Positions 20,267-30,402 of a stretch of DNA of 64,000 nucleotides are shown piece after piece. Numbering within the stretch: position 1 is the stretch's first letter; the number at the start of each line of letters is the position of its first letter. Below the pieces are notes generated by a model. It saw only the letters and a program-made list of their open reading frames with translations, was not told the DNA's origin and did not search any database. Both the position numbers and the translations under genes were made by a program. Origin of the DNA: Candidatus Avoscillospira avicola (GTDB lineage Bacteria > Bacillota > Clostridia > Oscillospirales > Oscillospiraceae); the NCBI GenBank assembly GCA_018712245.1, contig DVHE01000022.1:1-64000 (forward strand), given 5' to 3'.

Positions 20267-21733
20267 ATGTCTGTGCTTGATACGATGAACCCCCAACGGG
20301 TGATGCACTATTTTGCGGAAATTTGCGCCATTCCCCACGGCTCCGGCAACACCCAGGCCCTGAGCAACTACTGCGCGGCCTTCGGCAGAAGCCACGGCCT
20401 GGAGGTCTATCAGGACGAGGCTGGGAACGTGGTGCTGATCAAAGCGGCGTCGCCGGGCTATGAGGATGTCCCCGCTGTAATTGTCCAGGGCCACCTGGAC
20501 ATGGTCTGTGACCGGGAGCCGGGCTGTGACCTGGATATGACCCGAGAGGGACTGCGTCTGCGGACCGACGGGGCCTACGTCTGGGCCGAGGGAACTACCC
20601 TGGGCGGAGACGACGGCATCGCCGTGGCCATGGCGCTGGCGGCACTGGAGGCGGAGGATCTGCCCCATCCCCGGCTGGAGGTGGTGCTGACCACCGGCGA
20701 GGAGATCGGCATGCTGGGCGCCGTGGAGCTGGAACCCGCGATGCTGCAGGGCCGAATGATGCTCAACATCGATTCCGAGGTGGAGGGCGTCTTCACCGTG
20801 TCCTGCGCCGGCGGCGTGCGGGCCACCAGCCACGTGCCGGTGGCGTATGAGACGGTCAACGGCGTCTTCTGCGGCGTGATCATCAAGGGACTCATCGGCG
20901 GTCACTCCGGCGTGGAGATCCACAAGGGCCGGGCCAACGCAAACCTTCTGATGGGCCGCGTCCTCAGCGCCCTCACGGCCGAGCTGCCGGTCCATCTGGC
21001 CGCCGTCGTCGGCGGCCAGGCCGACAACGCCATTGCCAATGAGTGCGTCGCGACCATGGTGATCCGGGAGGCGGACGTGGAGCGGGCCGCGGCCATCGTC
21101 GCCGCTCTGGGCGAGGCCTTCCGCAGGGAGTACCAGACCGCCGACCCCGGGCTGACGGTGGAGTGGCGGCAGGACCCCCGGGCCGAGGACCACGAGGCCG
21201 TCACCACGGCGGAATCAGCCCGCCGCGTGGCCGACGCCCTGCTGCTCCTGCCCCACGGCATCCAGACCTGGAGCATGGATATCCCCGGCCTGGTCCAGAC
21301 CAGCCTGAACCTGGGTGTCGCCCGGATGGCTGCCGGGGAGCTGACCGCTACCTTTGCCGTCCGCAGCAGCCTGGCTTCGGAGAAGGCGTGGGTCTGTGAC
21401 CGCATCGAGCGCTTGACATCCCTGCTGGGCGGCCATGTCTCCTATGTGGGGGACTACCCGGCCTGGGAGTACCAGAAGGACTCGCCCCTGCGGGATTTGG
21501 TGACGGACGTCTACCGCCGCCAGTACGGCCGGGAGCCGGTGATCGAGGCCATCCATGCCGGCCTGGAGTGCGGCGTCTTCGCCGGAAAGCTGCCGGGCCT
21601 CCAGTGCATCTCCTTTGGTCCCAACCTCTTGGAGATTCACACTGTGCGGGAAAAGATGGACGTGGCCTCGGTCCAGCGGACCTGGACCATGCTCCAGGAA
21701 ATCCTGCGCCGGACTAAGGAGCTGAAGAGATGA
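20267..21733 (+). CDS. pepD: Aminoacyl-histidine dipeptidase (M20, PepD)
   Basis: VIVQGHLDMVCDREPG; LTTGEEIGMLGA; GLIGGHSGVEIHKGRANANLLMGR. Confidence 0.93.
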   Translation: MSVLDTMNPQRVMHYFAEICAIPHGSGNTQALSNYCAAFGRSHGLEVYQDEAGNVVLIKAASPGYEDVPAVIVQGHLDMVCDREPGCDLDMTREGLRLRTDGAYVWAEGTTLGGDDGIAVAMALAALEAEDLPHPRLEVVLTTGEEIGMLGAVELEPAMLQGRMMLNIDSEVEGVFTVSCAGGVRATSHVPVAYETVNGVFCGVIIKGLIGGHSGVEIHKGRANANLLMGRVLSALTAELPVHLAAVVGGQADNAIANECVATMVIREADVERAAAIVAALGEAFRREYQTADPGLTVEWRQDPRAEDHEAVTTAESARRVADALLLLPHGIQTWSMDIPGLVQTSLNLGVARMAAGELTATFAVRSSLASEKAWVCDRIERLTSLLGGHVSYVGDYPAWEYQKDSPLRDLVTDVYRRQYGREPVIEAIHAGLECGVFAGKLPGLQCISFGPNLLEIHTVREKMDVASVQRTWTMLQEILRRTKELKR

Positions 21734-22593
21734 CCAGAACGGAATTTGCCAAACGCATGACCTGTGGTCCGCTGCTGTTGGACGGCGCCACCGGGTCCAA
21801 TCTGATGAAGGCCGGGATGCCCAAGGGCGTCTGCGCGGAACAGTGGATTCTCGACCATCCCCAGGCGATTCTCAGGCTCCAGCGGGCCTATGTGGCCGCA
21901 GGGAGCCAGGTGCTGCTGGCGCCCACCTTCACTGCCAGCCGTGCTTATCTCGGACAGCACGGGCTGGAGGGAGAGCTGGCGTCCATCAACCGCCGGCTGG
22001 TGGCCCTGAGCCGGGAGGCGGCCCAGGGGAAAGCCTGGGTGGCCGGCGACGTGACCACCATGGGCCGGGCCGATGTGCCCTATGAGACCATGCTGGAATA
22101 CTACACCGAGCAGGCCAGAGCCTTGGTGGACGCCGAGGTGGATTTGATCCTCTGCGAGACGCTGATGGGCTTTGAGGAGGCCATGGCCGCCCTGGAGGGC
22201 TGCCGCATGGCCGGTGCGGACTTGCCTGTCTGCTGCTCCTTCTCTGTCACTGCCGACGGGATGCTCTACTTTGGCGGCAGTGTCTTTGAGGCGGCGCCGC
22301 AGCTAGAGGGCTTCGGGGCCGACGCCGTGGGCATCAACTGTTCCGTGGGCCCTGACCAGCTGGAGAGCGTGATCCGCTCCCTCCGGGAGAGCCTCACCGT
22401 GCCGGTCATCGCCAAGCCCAACGCCGGAATGCCGGAGATCGACGCGCAGGGAAATGCCCGCTATTCCATGAACGCAGAAGAATTTGGCCGCCATATGGCC
22501 GCGCTGCACCGGGCCGGCGCTGTGATTTTGGGCGGCTGCTGCGGTACGGAGCCGGCGTATATCCGGTCCCTTTGCGCGGCTCTTCAGGGTTGA
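21730..22593 (+). CDS. Homocysteine S-methyltransferase family protein
   Basis: LLLDGATGSNLMKAGMP; GINCSVGP; VILGGCCGTEPAYI zinc motif. Confidence 0.88.
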   Translation: MTRTEFAKRMTCGPLLLDGATGSNLMKAGMPKGVCAEQWILDHPQAILRLQRAYVAAGSQVLLAPTFTASRAYLGQHGLEGELASINRRLVALSREAAQGKAWVAGDVTTMGRADVPYETMLEYYTEQARALVDAEVDLILCETLMGFEEAMAALEGCRMAGADLPVCCSFSVTADGMLYFGGSVFEAAPQLEGFGADAVGINCSVGPDQLESVIRSLRESLTVPVIAKPNAGMPEIDAQGNARYSMNAEEFGRHMAALHRAGAVILGGCCGTEPAYIRSLCAALQG

Positions 22594-22618
22594 CAGGATT
22601 GCCCAGAGGCAGTATAAT
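22590..22618 (+). promoter_or_regulatory. Consensus sigma-A promoter
   Basis: TTGACA (overlapping the upstream stop codon), 17 nt, TATAAT. Confidence 0.75.
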
Positions 22619-22706
22619 ATGGATACGCAACCGGAAGGTTGCGTATTTCCAGACTTAATAATCCGTTTTTGCTATTATATAATCCGATTTTGCGGTAGGA
22701 GGTACC

Positions 22707-24350
22707 ATGGAATTTTATCAGCAGTTTGTCAAAGAGACCTATGATGCCGACGGCGTTCTCACGGAGTTTGCCATCCAGTGCCCGGAGCATTTCAACTTCG
22801 GCTATGACGTGGTGGATGCTCTGGCGGAAAAGGACCCGAAGAAGCTCTGCATGGTCTGGTGCGACCAGGAGGATCGGGAGCGGTATTTTACCTTTGGCGA
22901 AATGGCACGTCTGAGCAACCAGGCGGCCAATGTGCTGAAGGCCCACGGCATCGGCAAGGGAGACCGGGTGATGCTGATGCTCAAGCGTAACTATGAGTAC
23001 TGGTATATCATCGTGGCCCTTCACAAGCTGGGCGCCGTGGCCATTCCTGCCACCCATACGCTGATGGCCGCGGACATCGCCTACCGTATCCAGGCTGTGG
23101 ACGTCAAGGCCGTGGTGGTGACGGCGGACAACAGTGACGGCCCCCGGGAGCTTACGAAGTGCGACACGACCGGCGTGGAGAAATTTCTGATCCGCGGGCA
23201 GATGCCCGGCTTTGTGGACCTGAATGCCGAGATCGAGGCCGCCCCCGAGACGCTGGACCGGGTGGAGACCTGGGCCAAGGAGCCGATGCTCCTCTACTTT
23301 ACCTCCGGCACCACCGGTGAGCCCAAGGCAGTCATGCACGACCACTCCTACGCCCTCTGCCACATCCTCACCGCCAAGCACTGGCAGAACGTCCGCAAGG
23401 ACGGCCTCCACCTGAGCGTCTCCGACACCGGCTGGGGCAAGGCCGCCTGGGGCAAGCTCTACGGCCAGTGGCTCTGCGAGGCTCCCGTTATGGTCTATGA
23501 TTACGATCAGTTCGACCCCCGGGCGCTGATGGATGTGATCATGAAGTACCACGTCACCACCTTCTGCGCGCCGCCCACCATCTACCGCTTCTTCGTCAAG
23601 CGCGGCATCACCTCCGGCGCTTTTGATTCGGTCAAGGATGTAGTGACAGCCGGCGAGGCCATGAACCCCGAGATTGCCCGCCGCTTTGAGGCAGAGACCG
23701 GCCTCAAGCTCCGGGAGGGCTTCGGCCAGACCGAGTCCACGCTGATGATCGCCGACCTGGTGGGCCAGCCCCACCACCTGGGCACCATGGGCCGTCCCAC
23801 GCCCCTGTATCACATCGAGCTGCGCAAGGAGGACGGCACCGTAGCCGCCCCCGGCGAGACCGGCGAGATCGTGGTGGTGCCTCCGGCGGACGGCACCCAT
23901 TTCGGAATCTTCATGGGCTACTGCGGCGACCAGGCCGCCTATGATGAGGTCTGGGAGGGCGGCGTCTACCACACCCGGGACCTCGCGACCATGGATGAAA
24001 GCGGCTACATCACCTATGTCTCCCGTACTGACGACGTCATCAAGTCCTGCGGCTTCCGCGTCAGCCCCTTCGAGGTGGAGAGCGTGCTGATGCAGCACCC
24101 GGCGGTGCTGGAATGCGCCGTCACCGGCGTGCCGGACCTGGGCCGCGGCTTCCGCATCAAGGCCACCATCGTCCTCACCGACGGCTATGCGGGCAACGGC
24201 AGCCTCTCCCGGGAGCTGCAGCAGTTCGTCCTCCAAAACACGGCTTCTTACAAGTGCCCCAAGATTTTCGAGTACGTCTCTGAAATGCCCAAGACCATCA
24301 GCGGCAAAATCCGCCGCGTGGCCATCCGTGAGAAGGACAGCCGGAAGTAA
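22707..24350 (+). CDS. AMP-binding acyl-CoA synthetase
   Basis: LLYFTSGTTGEPKAVMHDHSYAL; FGQTES; RTDDVIKSCGFRVSPFEVES; PKTISGKIRR. Confidence 0.93.
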   Translation: MEFYQQFVKETYDADGVLTEFAIQCPEHFNFGYDVVDALAEKDPKKLCMVWCDQEDRERYFTFGEMARLSNQAANVLKAHGIGKGDRVMLMLKRNYEYWYIIVALHKLGAVAIPATHTLMAADIAYRIQAVDVKAVVVTADNSDGPRELTKCDTTGVEKFLIRGQMPGFVDLNAEIEAAPETLDRVETWAKEPMLLYFTSGTTGEPKAVMHDHSYALCHILTAKHWQNVRKDGLHLSVSDTGWGKAAWGKLYGQWLCEAPVMVYDYDQFDPRALMDVIMKYHVTTFCAPPTIYRFFVKRGITSGAFDSVKDVVTAGEAMNPEIARRFEAETGLKLREGFGQTESTLMIADLVGQPHHLGTMGRPTPLYHIELRKEDGTVAAPGETGEIVVVPPADGTHFGIFMGYCGDQAAYDEVWEGGVYHTRDLATMDESGYITYVSRTDDVIKSCGFRVSPFEVESVLMQHPAVLECAVTGVPDLGRGFRIKATIVLTDGYAGNGSLSRELQQFVLQNTASYKCPKIFEYVSEMPKTISGKIRRVAIREKDSRK

Positions 24351-24353
24351 ATC

Positions 24354-24391
24354 AAAATCCCTGGAGATCCTCGGATCTCCAGGGATTTTTT
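24354..24391. terminator. Rho-independent terminator
   Basis: ATCCCTGGAGATCC-TC-GGATCTCCAGGGAT with flanking A-run and T-run. Confidence 0.9.
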
Positions 24392-24414
24392 GCAGCGCGG
24401 GGAAGTTTTCCCGT

Positions 24415-25770
24415 TTATTCCGCCCGCTTGTAGACAAAAGCAGTGGGCAGAGGCCGGCCGTAAGGCAGGCTCTGGTTGGAACACTTGGTGATGTATTCGC
24501 CGTCAAACCACATCATGGCACTGGTGCCGCCGTCCAGGTTCATGGCCTGCATGCAGCCGTGGCGCTTGAGAATCTCGGCGCATTCGATGACGTGGGTGCC
24601 GGTGGAGCGAAGGGGCATCCGGCCCTCAATGACCAGCATCAAAATCTCGTATTTGTCCGACTGGCCGATGCAGGTCCGGGGCTGGAGCGCGGTCCAGCCG
24701 CAGTTGGAGTCCACCACGATGTTGCCGTCGATAATCAGCGCCGGCTGGAATTCCACGGCGTCGGTGGCGTCTTCAGAAACGGCGTCGCTGGCATCCTTGA
24801 TATAGAAGAGGTCGTCCTCGTGGAGTTCCAGGCGCTTGTAGCCCCAACCCATGTGGGCCGAGCCGTAGGCGGTGCCGTCGCAGAGGGCATAGCCGGCCAG
24901 GGTGCCGCCGTTGCCGTTTCCGTTGGGGTCAATAAAGCCGCTGGCGGCAATGCCGATGATGCCGTTGTGATTTTCGGCGATGGTGCCGGAGTATTCACCC
25001 GTGACGCCCAGCTGGCTGGAGGGGTACAGGCTCAGCCGCGAGGGATCCTTGGCGATGGCCAGCACACCCAGATAGCCCGAGCCGGAGACCCGCACCAGAA
25101 GAACCTGGTTCTTGGCGTCGATGGCCAGGACCTGCTCGCCGTGGATGGTCTGGATGGAAGTGCCGCTGTCGTCCAGGCCGGCCTCGTTGATGTAGAGGTT
25201 GTCCCAGCCGTTTTGCAGGGCTTCGGGATGCTCGCTCAGGTAGGCCTCCAAGGAGGGCTTGTCGATCTCATAGAAGAGGGTGTAGAAGTTTTCCTCCGCC
25301 ACCTCTTCCGGGTCCACCTGCGGCGGTACCTCCACGTCGGCCTCCATTTCGTCTGGGCCGGTCTCTTCTTCCACCGTCGCGGCGTCCTGCTCTTCGTCTT
25401 CTTTGTTCCAGCTGGAACTCATGCCGATCTGCTGCTCAATGGCCTGGCGGCGCTGATCCATCACGTCTTCGATGATGTCGGGGGGGATGATGGCTGTGGC
25501 CAGCCATTTGTGGCTCAGGGTGTCCATGGCGGTCTCGATGTAGATGGTGCGCCACTTGGAGATAAAGCTGTTGTCGGAGTAGATGGCAACAAAGTAGAGA
25601 ATCTCAATCAGCAGTAAGCAGCCCAGAAAGATGGCCAGACCCTTTAGGGGATTGCGCCGTTTGGCAGGGTAGGAGGCAACGGCGGAATCGCCCGCGGCGG
25701 CAGTGGCCAAAATGGCTTTGCGGTTTCGCGGCAGTCGGGAACCGGATCGCGTGGTACCAAATAGTTTCAA
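24415..25770 (-). CDS. Phosphodiester glycosidase (NAGPA domain) family protein, membrane anchored
   Basis: GIIGIAASGFIDPNGNGNGGTLAGYALCDG; MQAMNLDGGTSAMMWFDGEYI; N-terminal TM segment. Confidence 0.8.
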   Translation of the reverse strand: MKLFGTTRSGSRLPRNRKAILATAAAGDSAVASYPAKRRNPLKGLAIFLGCLLLIEILYFVAIYSDNSFISKWRTIYIETAMDTLSHKWLATAIIPPDIIEDVMDQRRQAIEQQIGMSSSWNKEDEEQDAATVEEETGPDEMEADVEVPPQVDPEEVAEENFYTLFYEIDKPSLEAYLSEHPEALQNGWDNLYINEAGLDDSGTSIQTIHGEQVLAIDAKNQVLLVRVSGSGYLGVLAIAKDPSRLSLYPSSQLGVTGEYSGTIAENHNGIIGIAASGFIDPNGNGNGGTLAGYALCDGTAYGSAHMGWGYKRLELHEDDLFYIKDASDAVSEDATDAVEFQPALIIDGNIVVDSNCGWTALQPRTCIGQSDKYEILMLVIEGRMPLRSTGTHVIECAEILKRHGCMQAMNLDGGTSAMMWFDGEYITKCSNQSLPYGRPLPTAFVYKRAE

Positions 25771-26065
25771 GTGAAATTACGCTCCTTTTCTTGAGTCCTG
25801 GTGCGAGGCGGCACTTGGCAGTGCTGCCCAATACGGAACATCGAAAAATAAAGAAAAGTGTTCCAATTCATTCCAAAATAGCGGACAATGTCCCGCCTAT
25901 TCTAGCACACTTTGTTGAGAAATGCAAATTCTAATCTAATATTTGGAAGTCCTTCTGTCAAACAGACGAAATTGAGGCGGAAAGGTTCCCGACACTTTAC
26001 TTTTTTTTGTTCAAGTCGTAAAATAGGTATGAAATATTTTCATCATGAACGAAGAGGAACGTGCC

Positions 26066-26995
26066 ATGATCATTACTGTCACCCTGAACCCTGCATTGGA
26101 TAAGACCGTGATTTTGCCGGGCTTTGCGGTCAATACGGTCAACCGAGTCAGTGCTACGCGCCTGGACCCCGGCGGAAAGGGCATCAATGTCTCCAAGGTC
26201 GTCAAGGCTCTGGGCGGTAAGACGTTGGTTTTGGGCGTCCTGGGCGGTGCTGCCGGCGGCTACATCCAGGCTTCTATGGATGAGATGTCCCTGCCCAATG
26301 ATATGGTCCTGACCGGCGAAGTCACGAGAACGAATATCAAAATTATCGATCCCTTGCTTCAGACCAACACGGATATCAACGAGGCCGGCAGTCCCATCAC
26401 CGAAGCTACGCTGGAAGCTGTATGGCATAAGCTGACACGCGCTGTCAAGGCCGGAGATACGGTGGTATTTGCGGGCAAGAACCCGCCGGGAATGTCGGAC
26501 AGCCGCTTGGCTGAATGGGTGACGCGTCTGCACGGCATGAATGTCTATACTTGTGTGGATACCGTCGGAGAACCCATGCGCCAGGCCATCAATGCACAGC
26601 CCGACATCATCAAGCCCAATCGGGAAGAGCTTTCCGAGCTGCTGGGCCGCCGCATGGTGACGGATACCGACGTACTGGACGGTGCCAGGGAGTTGGTGGA
26701 CCGCGGTGTGGGTTTGGTGGCTGCCTCCATGGGCAGTGAGGGCGCCGTGTTTGTCACCCGGAAGCAAACGTTCCGGGGCTATGCCCCCAAGGTGCCGGTG
26801 GTCAGTGTGGTGGGCGCCGGCGACGCCATGATGGCCTCTCTGGCCCATTACATCGCAGCCGGCTGCTCGCTGGAGGAGTCTGCCCGGCGGTCCATCGCCG
26901 TCAGCGCTGCCAGCGTCATGTGCAGTGGCTCCAATGCCCCGGAGCTGGATATGATCCTGCCGCTGATCGACCAGGTACGAATGGAAAAAATATAA
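26066..26995 (+). CDS. 1-phosphofructokinase family hexose kinase
   Basis: MIITVTLNPALDKTVILPGF; RLDPGGKGINVSKVVKALGG; VVGAGDAMMASLAHYIA. Confidence 0.92.
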   Translation: MIITVTLNPALDKTVILPGFAVNTVNRVSATRLDPGGKGINVSKVVKALGGKTLVLGVLGGAAGGYIQASMDEMSLPNDMVLTGEVTRTNIKIIDPLLQTNTDINEAGSPITEATLEAVWHKLTRAVKAGDTVVFAGKNPPGMSDSRLAEWVTRLHGMNVYTCVDTVGEPMRQAINAQPDIIKPNREELSELLGRRMVTDTDVLDGARELVDRGVGLVAASMGSEGAVFVTRKQTFRGYAPKVPVVSVVGAGDAMMASLAHYIAAGCSLEESARRSIAVSAASVMCSGSNAPELDMILPLIDQVRMEKI

Positions 26996-27005
26996 AATTG
27001 AACAT

Positions 27006-27041
27006 AAAACCGGGAACAGTTTTTGGACTGTTCCCGGTTTT
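27006..27041. terminator. Rho-independent terminator
   Basis: AAAACCGGGAACAGT-TTTTGG-ACTGTTCCCGGTTTT. Confidence 0.9.
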
Positions 27042-27063
27042 GTCTGTCAACAAAAGAAGCGCA

Positions 27064-27648
27064 TCACCCCAGCGCTGCCATCTCGGCGGCCACGGTGTCC
27101 TCGCTCTCGGCCATGGCGGCCAGGGTTTTTCCCAGCAGCTCGTCCAGCTCCCAGCCCAGGCGCTCCGCGCCCTGGCGAATCACATCCCGGGAGCAGCCGG
27201 CGGCGAACTTCTTGTCCTTGAACTTCTTCTTGAGGCTGGAAAGCTCCATGTCCTTACAGCTCTTGGAGGGGCGCATCTTGGCAGCGGCCCAGATGAGGCC
27301 GGTCAGCTCGTCGGCGGCGAAGAGGACCTTTTCCATCTCCAGCTCCGGCTCCACGTCGGAGCAGAGCCCGTAGCCGTGGCAGACCACCGCGTGGATGAGC
27401 TCCTCTGTGGCGCCTGCGGGGGCCAGCAGTTCCGGGGCTTTTTTGCAGTGTTCCTCCGGCCACTGCTCGAAGTCGACGTCGTGGAGCAAGCCCACGGTGG
27501 CCCAGAAATCCTCGTCTCCCTGGCCCAGCTCCCGGGCGAGAATGCGCATCACGGCCTCCACAGTGAAGGCGTGCTGCAGGTGGAAGGGTTCGGAATTATA
27601 TTGCCGCAGCAGAGCAAGTGCCTCCTGCCGATTCATGCCAGCGTTCAT
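27064..27648 (-). CDS. HD-domain hydrolase
   Basis: HLQHAFTVEAVMRILARELGQG; WATVGLLHDVDFEQWPEEHC. Confidence 0.8.
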   Translation of the reverse strand: MNAGMNRQEALALLRQYNSEPFHLQHAFTVEAVMRILARELGQGDEDFWATVGLLHDVDFEQWPEEHCKKAPELLAPAGATEELIHAVVCHGYGLCSDVEPELEMEKVLFAADELTGLIWAAAKMRPSKSCKDMELSSLKKKFKDKKFAAGCSRDVIRQGAERLGWELDELLGKTLAAMAESEDTVAAEMAALG

Positions 27649-27822
27649 GGCGGATACCTCCTAGAGAATTTTGTTCTATCTTATCGCGCCCTGGCGGAAA
27701 AATCAAGGTCTCCGGCCACAAGCGGCGGATTCTCGGATTCTGAGAGAGGTTCCAAGCCTTGGGCCTTCCATTCTCACTCTCATTCCGGTAGAATGGCCCT
27801 AGAAACACAAGGAGGGATACAC

Positions 27823-29057
27823 ATGGAAGCCAAGACTTTTGGGAGCTTTCTGGCCGCGCTGCGCAAGGCCCAAGGCATGACGCAGAAAGAGCTGGCGGAA
27901 CGGCTCCATATATCTGATAAGACCGTCAGCCGCTGGGAGCGGGACGAGGGAACGCCGGACCTGGCCATCATTCCGGTGCTGGCGGAAATCTTCGGCGTCA
28001 GCTGCGACGAGCTGCTCCGGGGAGAGCGCCGTTCGCCCGCCGACCGGGTGGACGCCGCCACCACGGCGAAAGGGGAGCGGGAACGGCGGCGTTTGCTCCA
28101 GGCCGGTCTATCCCGGTACCGCAGTCAATCGATGATTGCAGTGGGTCTTGACATGGCGGGCCTGATCGCGGCACTGATTTGCAATCTGGCTTTTTTGCAG
28201 GCCGTGCTGGGCTTTTTCATCGGCGCGCTGTTCCTGGTGGCCGGAGCCGTCTGCCAGGCGATATTTATGAACCAGGCCTTTTCCAGCGTCGCGGATTCGG
28301 ACTTACCGGAAGAGGCGCTGCAATCCTACCGGCAATCCGTTATCGGTCTGGCCTTCTGGTCCTTTGGGCTAACCTTGGTGCTGCTGGGCTTCAATGCGCC
28401 GCTGCTGCTGGTGGACGCCTATCTCGGCCTGTCCGCCGGGAGTGCGCTGCTGCTGGGCATTGTTGGAGGCGCAATAGGGTTGGTAATCTATGGCGTCGCC
28501 CGGTATTTTGTAAAGGCTGCCCTGGTGCGCCGCGGCGTTCTCAGCCTGGGGGCGCGGGAGGATATCTATTGGAAACGCCGCCGGCTGCAGGGAAAATGCG
28601 CCCTGGTGCTGGCGGCGCTGCTGCTGACCACGGCAGTGGTCCATTGGGCGGCAAACCAGTTTTTTGGCCCTTATCAGACCATGGTGGGAACCACCTTCAC
28701 GGACTTCGCAAGTTTTGCTGCCTATATGGAAGAAGATGTGCCGGTTTCGGCAGTGAGGCCAACCAGCAGGCGGCGCCGGAGGATACGTCGATTGCACCGG
28801 AGGAGATATCACCTTCTACCTTGGAAGACGAGAATGGCAATGTGCTGGTGTCATACCAGCGGCGCAATTACAGCGTGTTTCGGATTTCCTATGGGGGAGA
28901 GAACTATCTTCCCATCACGGTTTACACTTACAGCGATTTAGCGGCGGCAAAGCAGCGCGTGGCGCTTCGGAACTTCTGCTTTGTTGTGGCCTATGTGCTG
29001 GAAACTTCCGCTGTGGCGGCGGCATATCTTCTGCGGCGGCGGCAGGTCGCCGCTTGA
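27823..29057 (+). pseudogene. XRE-family HTH membrane protein, frameshifted
   Basis: HTH MTQKELAERLHISDKTVSRWERDEGTPDLAIIPVLAEIFGV; frame switches near 28720-28755, continuing as GSEANQQAAPEDTSIAPEEISPSTLEDENGNVLVSYQRRNYSVFRISYGG. Confidence 0.6.
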
Positions 29058-29298
29058 CGGCGCGGCTCCAGCGGGTCGAAAAAGTATTTTTGCCCCGCTG
29101 TCCCCTGTTTTTGCAACTTTAAGAAAGTTGCAAAAACGACCTTATTGAACGAGCATGGCCCAGGCCAGCTTCTCTTGCCCTGCTGGCAATTCACCTTCGG
29201 GGGCCCTTTGCCCCCTGCACACATCCCCCGCTGCTCTGTTGCAACGGCTTTTATCATAGTTTTTTGACAGTCTCAGGCCGCGGCTTGACGCCGCGGCC
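29048..29298 (-). repeat. Dispersed hairpin-flanked intergenic repeat, copy A
   Basis: Reverse complement contains GAGACTGTCAAAAAACTATGATAAAA...GCAACAGAGCAGCGGGGGATG...TTTTTGCAACTTT..AAAGTTGCAAAAA...CTTTTTCGACCCGCTG, shared with copy B. Confidence 0.8.
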
Positions 29299-29336
29299 CT
29301 TTGTTTGCTACAATAGCCCCAAAGGAGGGATGCCCC

Positions 29337-30392
29337 ATGGCACGTCTCGTCAGCCCGCCGCCCCTGCGTCGGGGAGACCGGGTGGCCATCGTCAGCCTCT
29401 CCAGCGGGATGCTGGGAGAGAATCCCCACAGCGTCAAGCTGGGCGCGGCGCGTCTGCGGGAGCTGGGCCTGGAGCCGGTCTTCATGCCCCACGCCCTGGA
29501 TGGCGCGGCGGCGCTGCACGATCACCCGGAATACCGGGCGGAGGATTTGAAAACAGCCTTTTTCGACGACTCCATCCGGGGCGTCTTCACGGCCATCGGC
29601 GGGGACGACACCTACCGGCTGCTGCCGTACCTGATGGAGGACGCGGCCTTCCGGGAACAGGTTCTGAGGACGCCCAAGGTGTTCTCCGGCTTCTCCGACA
29701 CCACCAACAACCACCTGATGTTCCACCGCCTGGGCCTCCAGACCTTCTACGGTCCCTGTTTCCTCTGCGACTTTGCCGAAGCCGGGAAGACCATGCTGCC
29801 CTATACCCGGGCGGCGGTGGAGACGTACTTCGGAAACCCTGCGCCCATCCGCCCCAGTGACACCTGGTACGAAGAGCGGACGGACTTCTCCGCTGCGGCG
29901 GTGGGCACCGAGCGGATTGCCCATCGGGAGACCCACGGCTTTCAGCTGCTCCAGGGGCCGGGCGTCTTCGAGGGTGAACTGCTGGGCGGCTGCCTGGAGA
30001 GCCTGTACGATATTTTGACCTCGACCCGCTATGCCGACCAGGCGGAACTTTCCCGGCGGTATCGCATTTTCCCGGAGCGGGAGGCGTGGCGCGGCAAGAT
30101 CATGTTCCTGGAGACCTGCGAGGAAAAGCCAGCGCCGGAGCTGGTGCGGACGGAGCTGGAGGCCATCGCGGCTACCGGGGCCTTCCGGGAGATCAGCGGC
30201 TTGATTGTGGGTAAGCCTCAGGACGAAGTGTTCTACGAGGAATATAAGGAGATCTATCGCCAGGTGATCGACGATCCGGCGCTGCCCATTCTCTATAACG
30301 TCAATTTCGGCCATGCTTACCCCCGCACGGTGCTGCCCTACGGCGCTTCGGTTCGGGTGGATGCGGCGGCGCAGAGCATCTCGTTTTTATAA
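29337..30392 (+). CDS. S66 family peptidase (LD-carboxypeptidase / MccF-like)
   Basis: RRGDRVAIVSLSSG; FTAIGGDDTYRLLPYL; GFSDTTNNHLM; FLETCEEKP. Confidence 0.87.
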   Translation: MARLVSPPPLRRGDRVAIVSLSSGMLGENPHSVKLGAARLRELGLEPVFMPHALDGAAALHDHPEYRAEDLKTAFFDDSIRGVFTAIGGDDTYRLLPYLMEDAAFREQVLRTPKVFSGFSDTTNNHLMFHRLGLQTFYGPCFLCDFAEAGKTMLPYTRAAVETYFGNPAPIRPSDTWYEERTDFSAAAVGTERIAHRETHGFQLLQGPGVFEGELLGGCLESLYDILTSTRYADQAELSRRYRIFPEREAWRGKIMFLETCEEKPAPELVRTELEAIAATGAFREISGLIVGKPQDEVFYEEYKEIYRQVIDDPALPILYNVNFGHAYPRTVLPYGASVRVDAAAQSISFL

Positions 30393-30402
30393 GGAGTATG
30401 CC

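Noticed and set aside
22584-24506. 640-aa minus-strand ORF opposite the acyl-CoA ligase
   Set aside because: Antisense artefact; the plus frame has all AMP-ligase motifs.
25860-26065. Riboswitch in the 1-PFK leader
   Set aside because: AT-rich leader with only a short hairpin; no recognisable riboswitch core.
29142-30314. 390-aa minus-strand ORF opposite the S66 peptidase
   Set aside because: Antisense; its LSKNYDKSRCNRAAGD end is simply the dispersed repeat.
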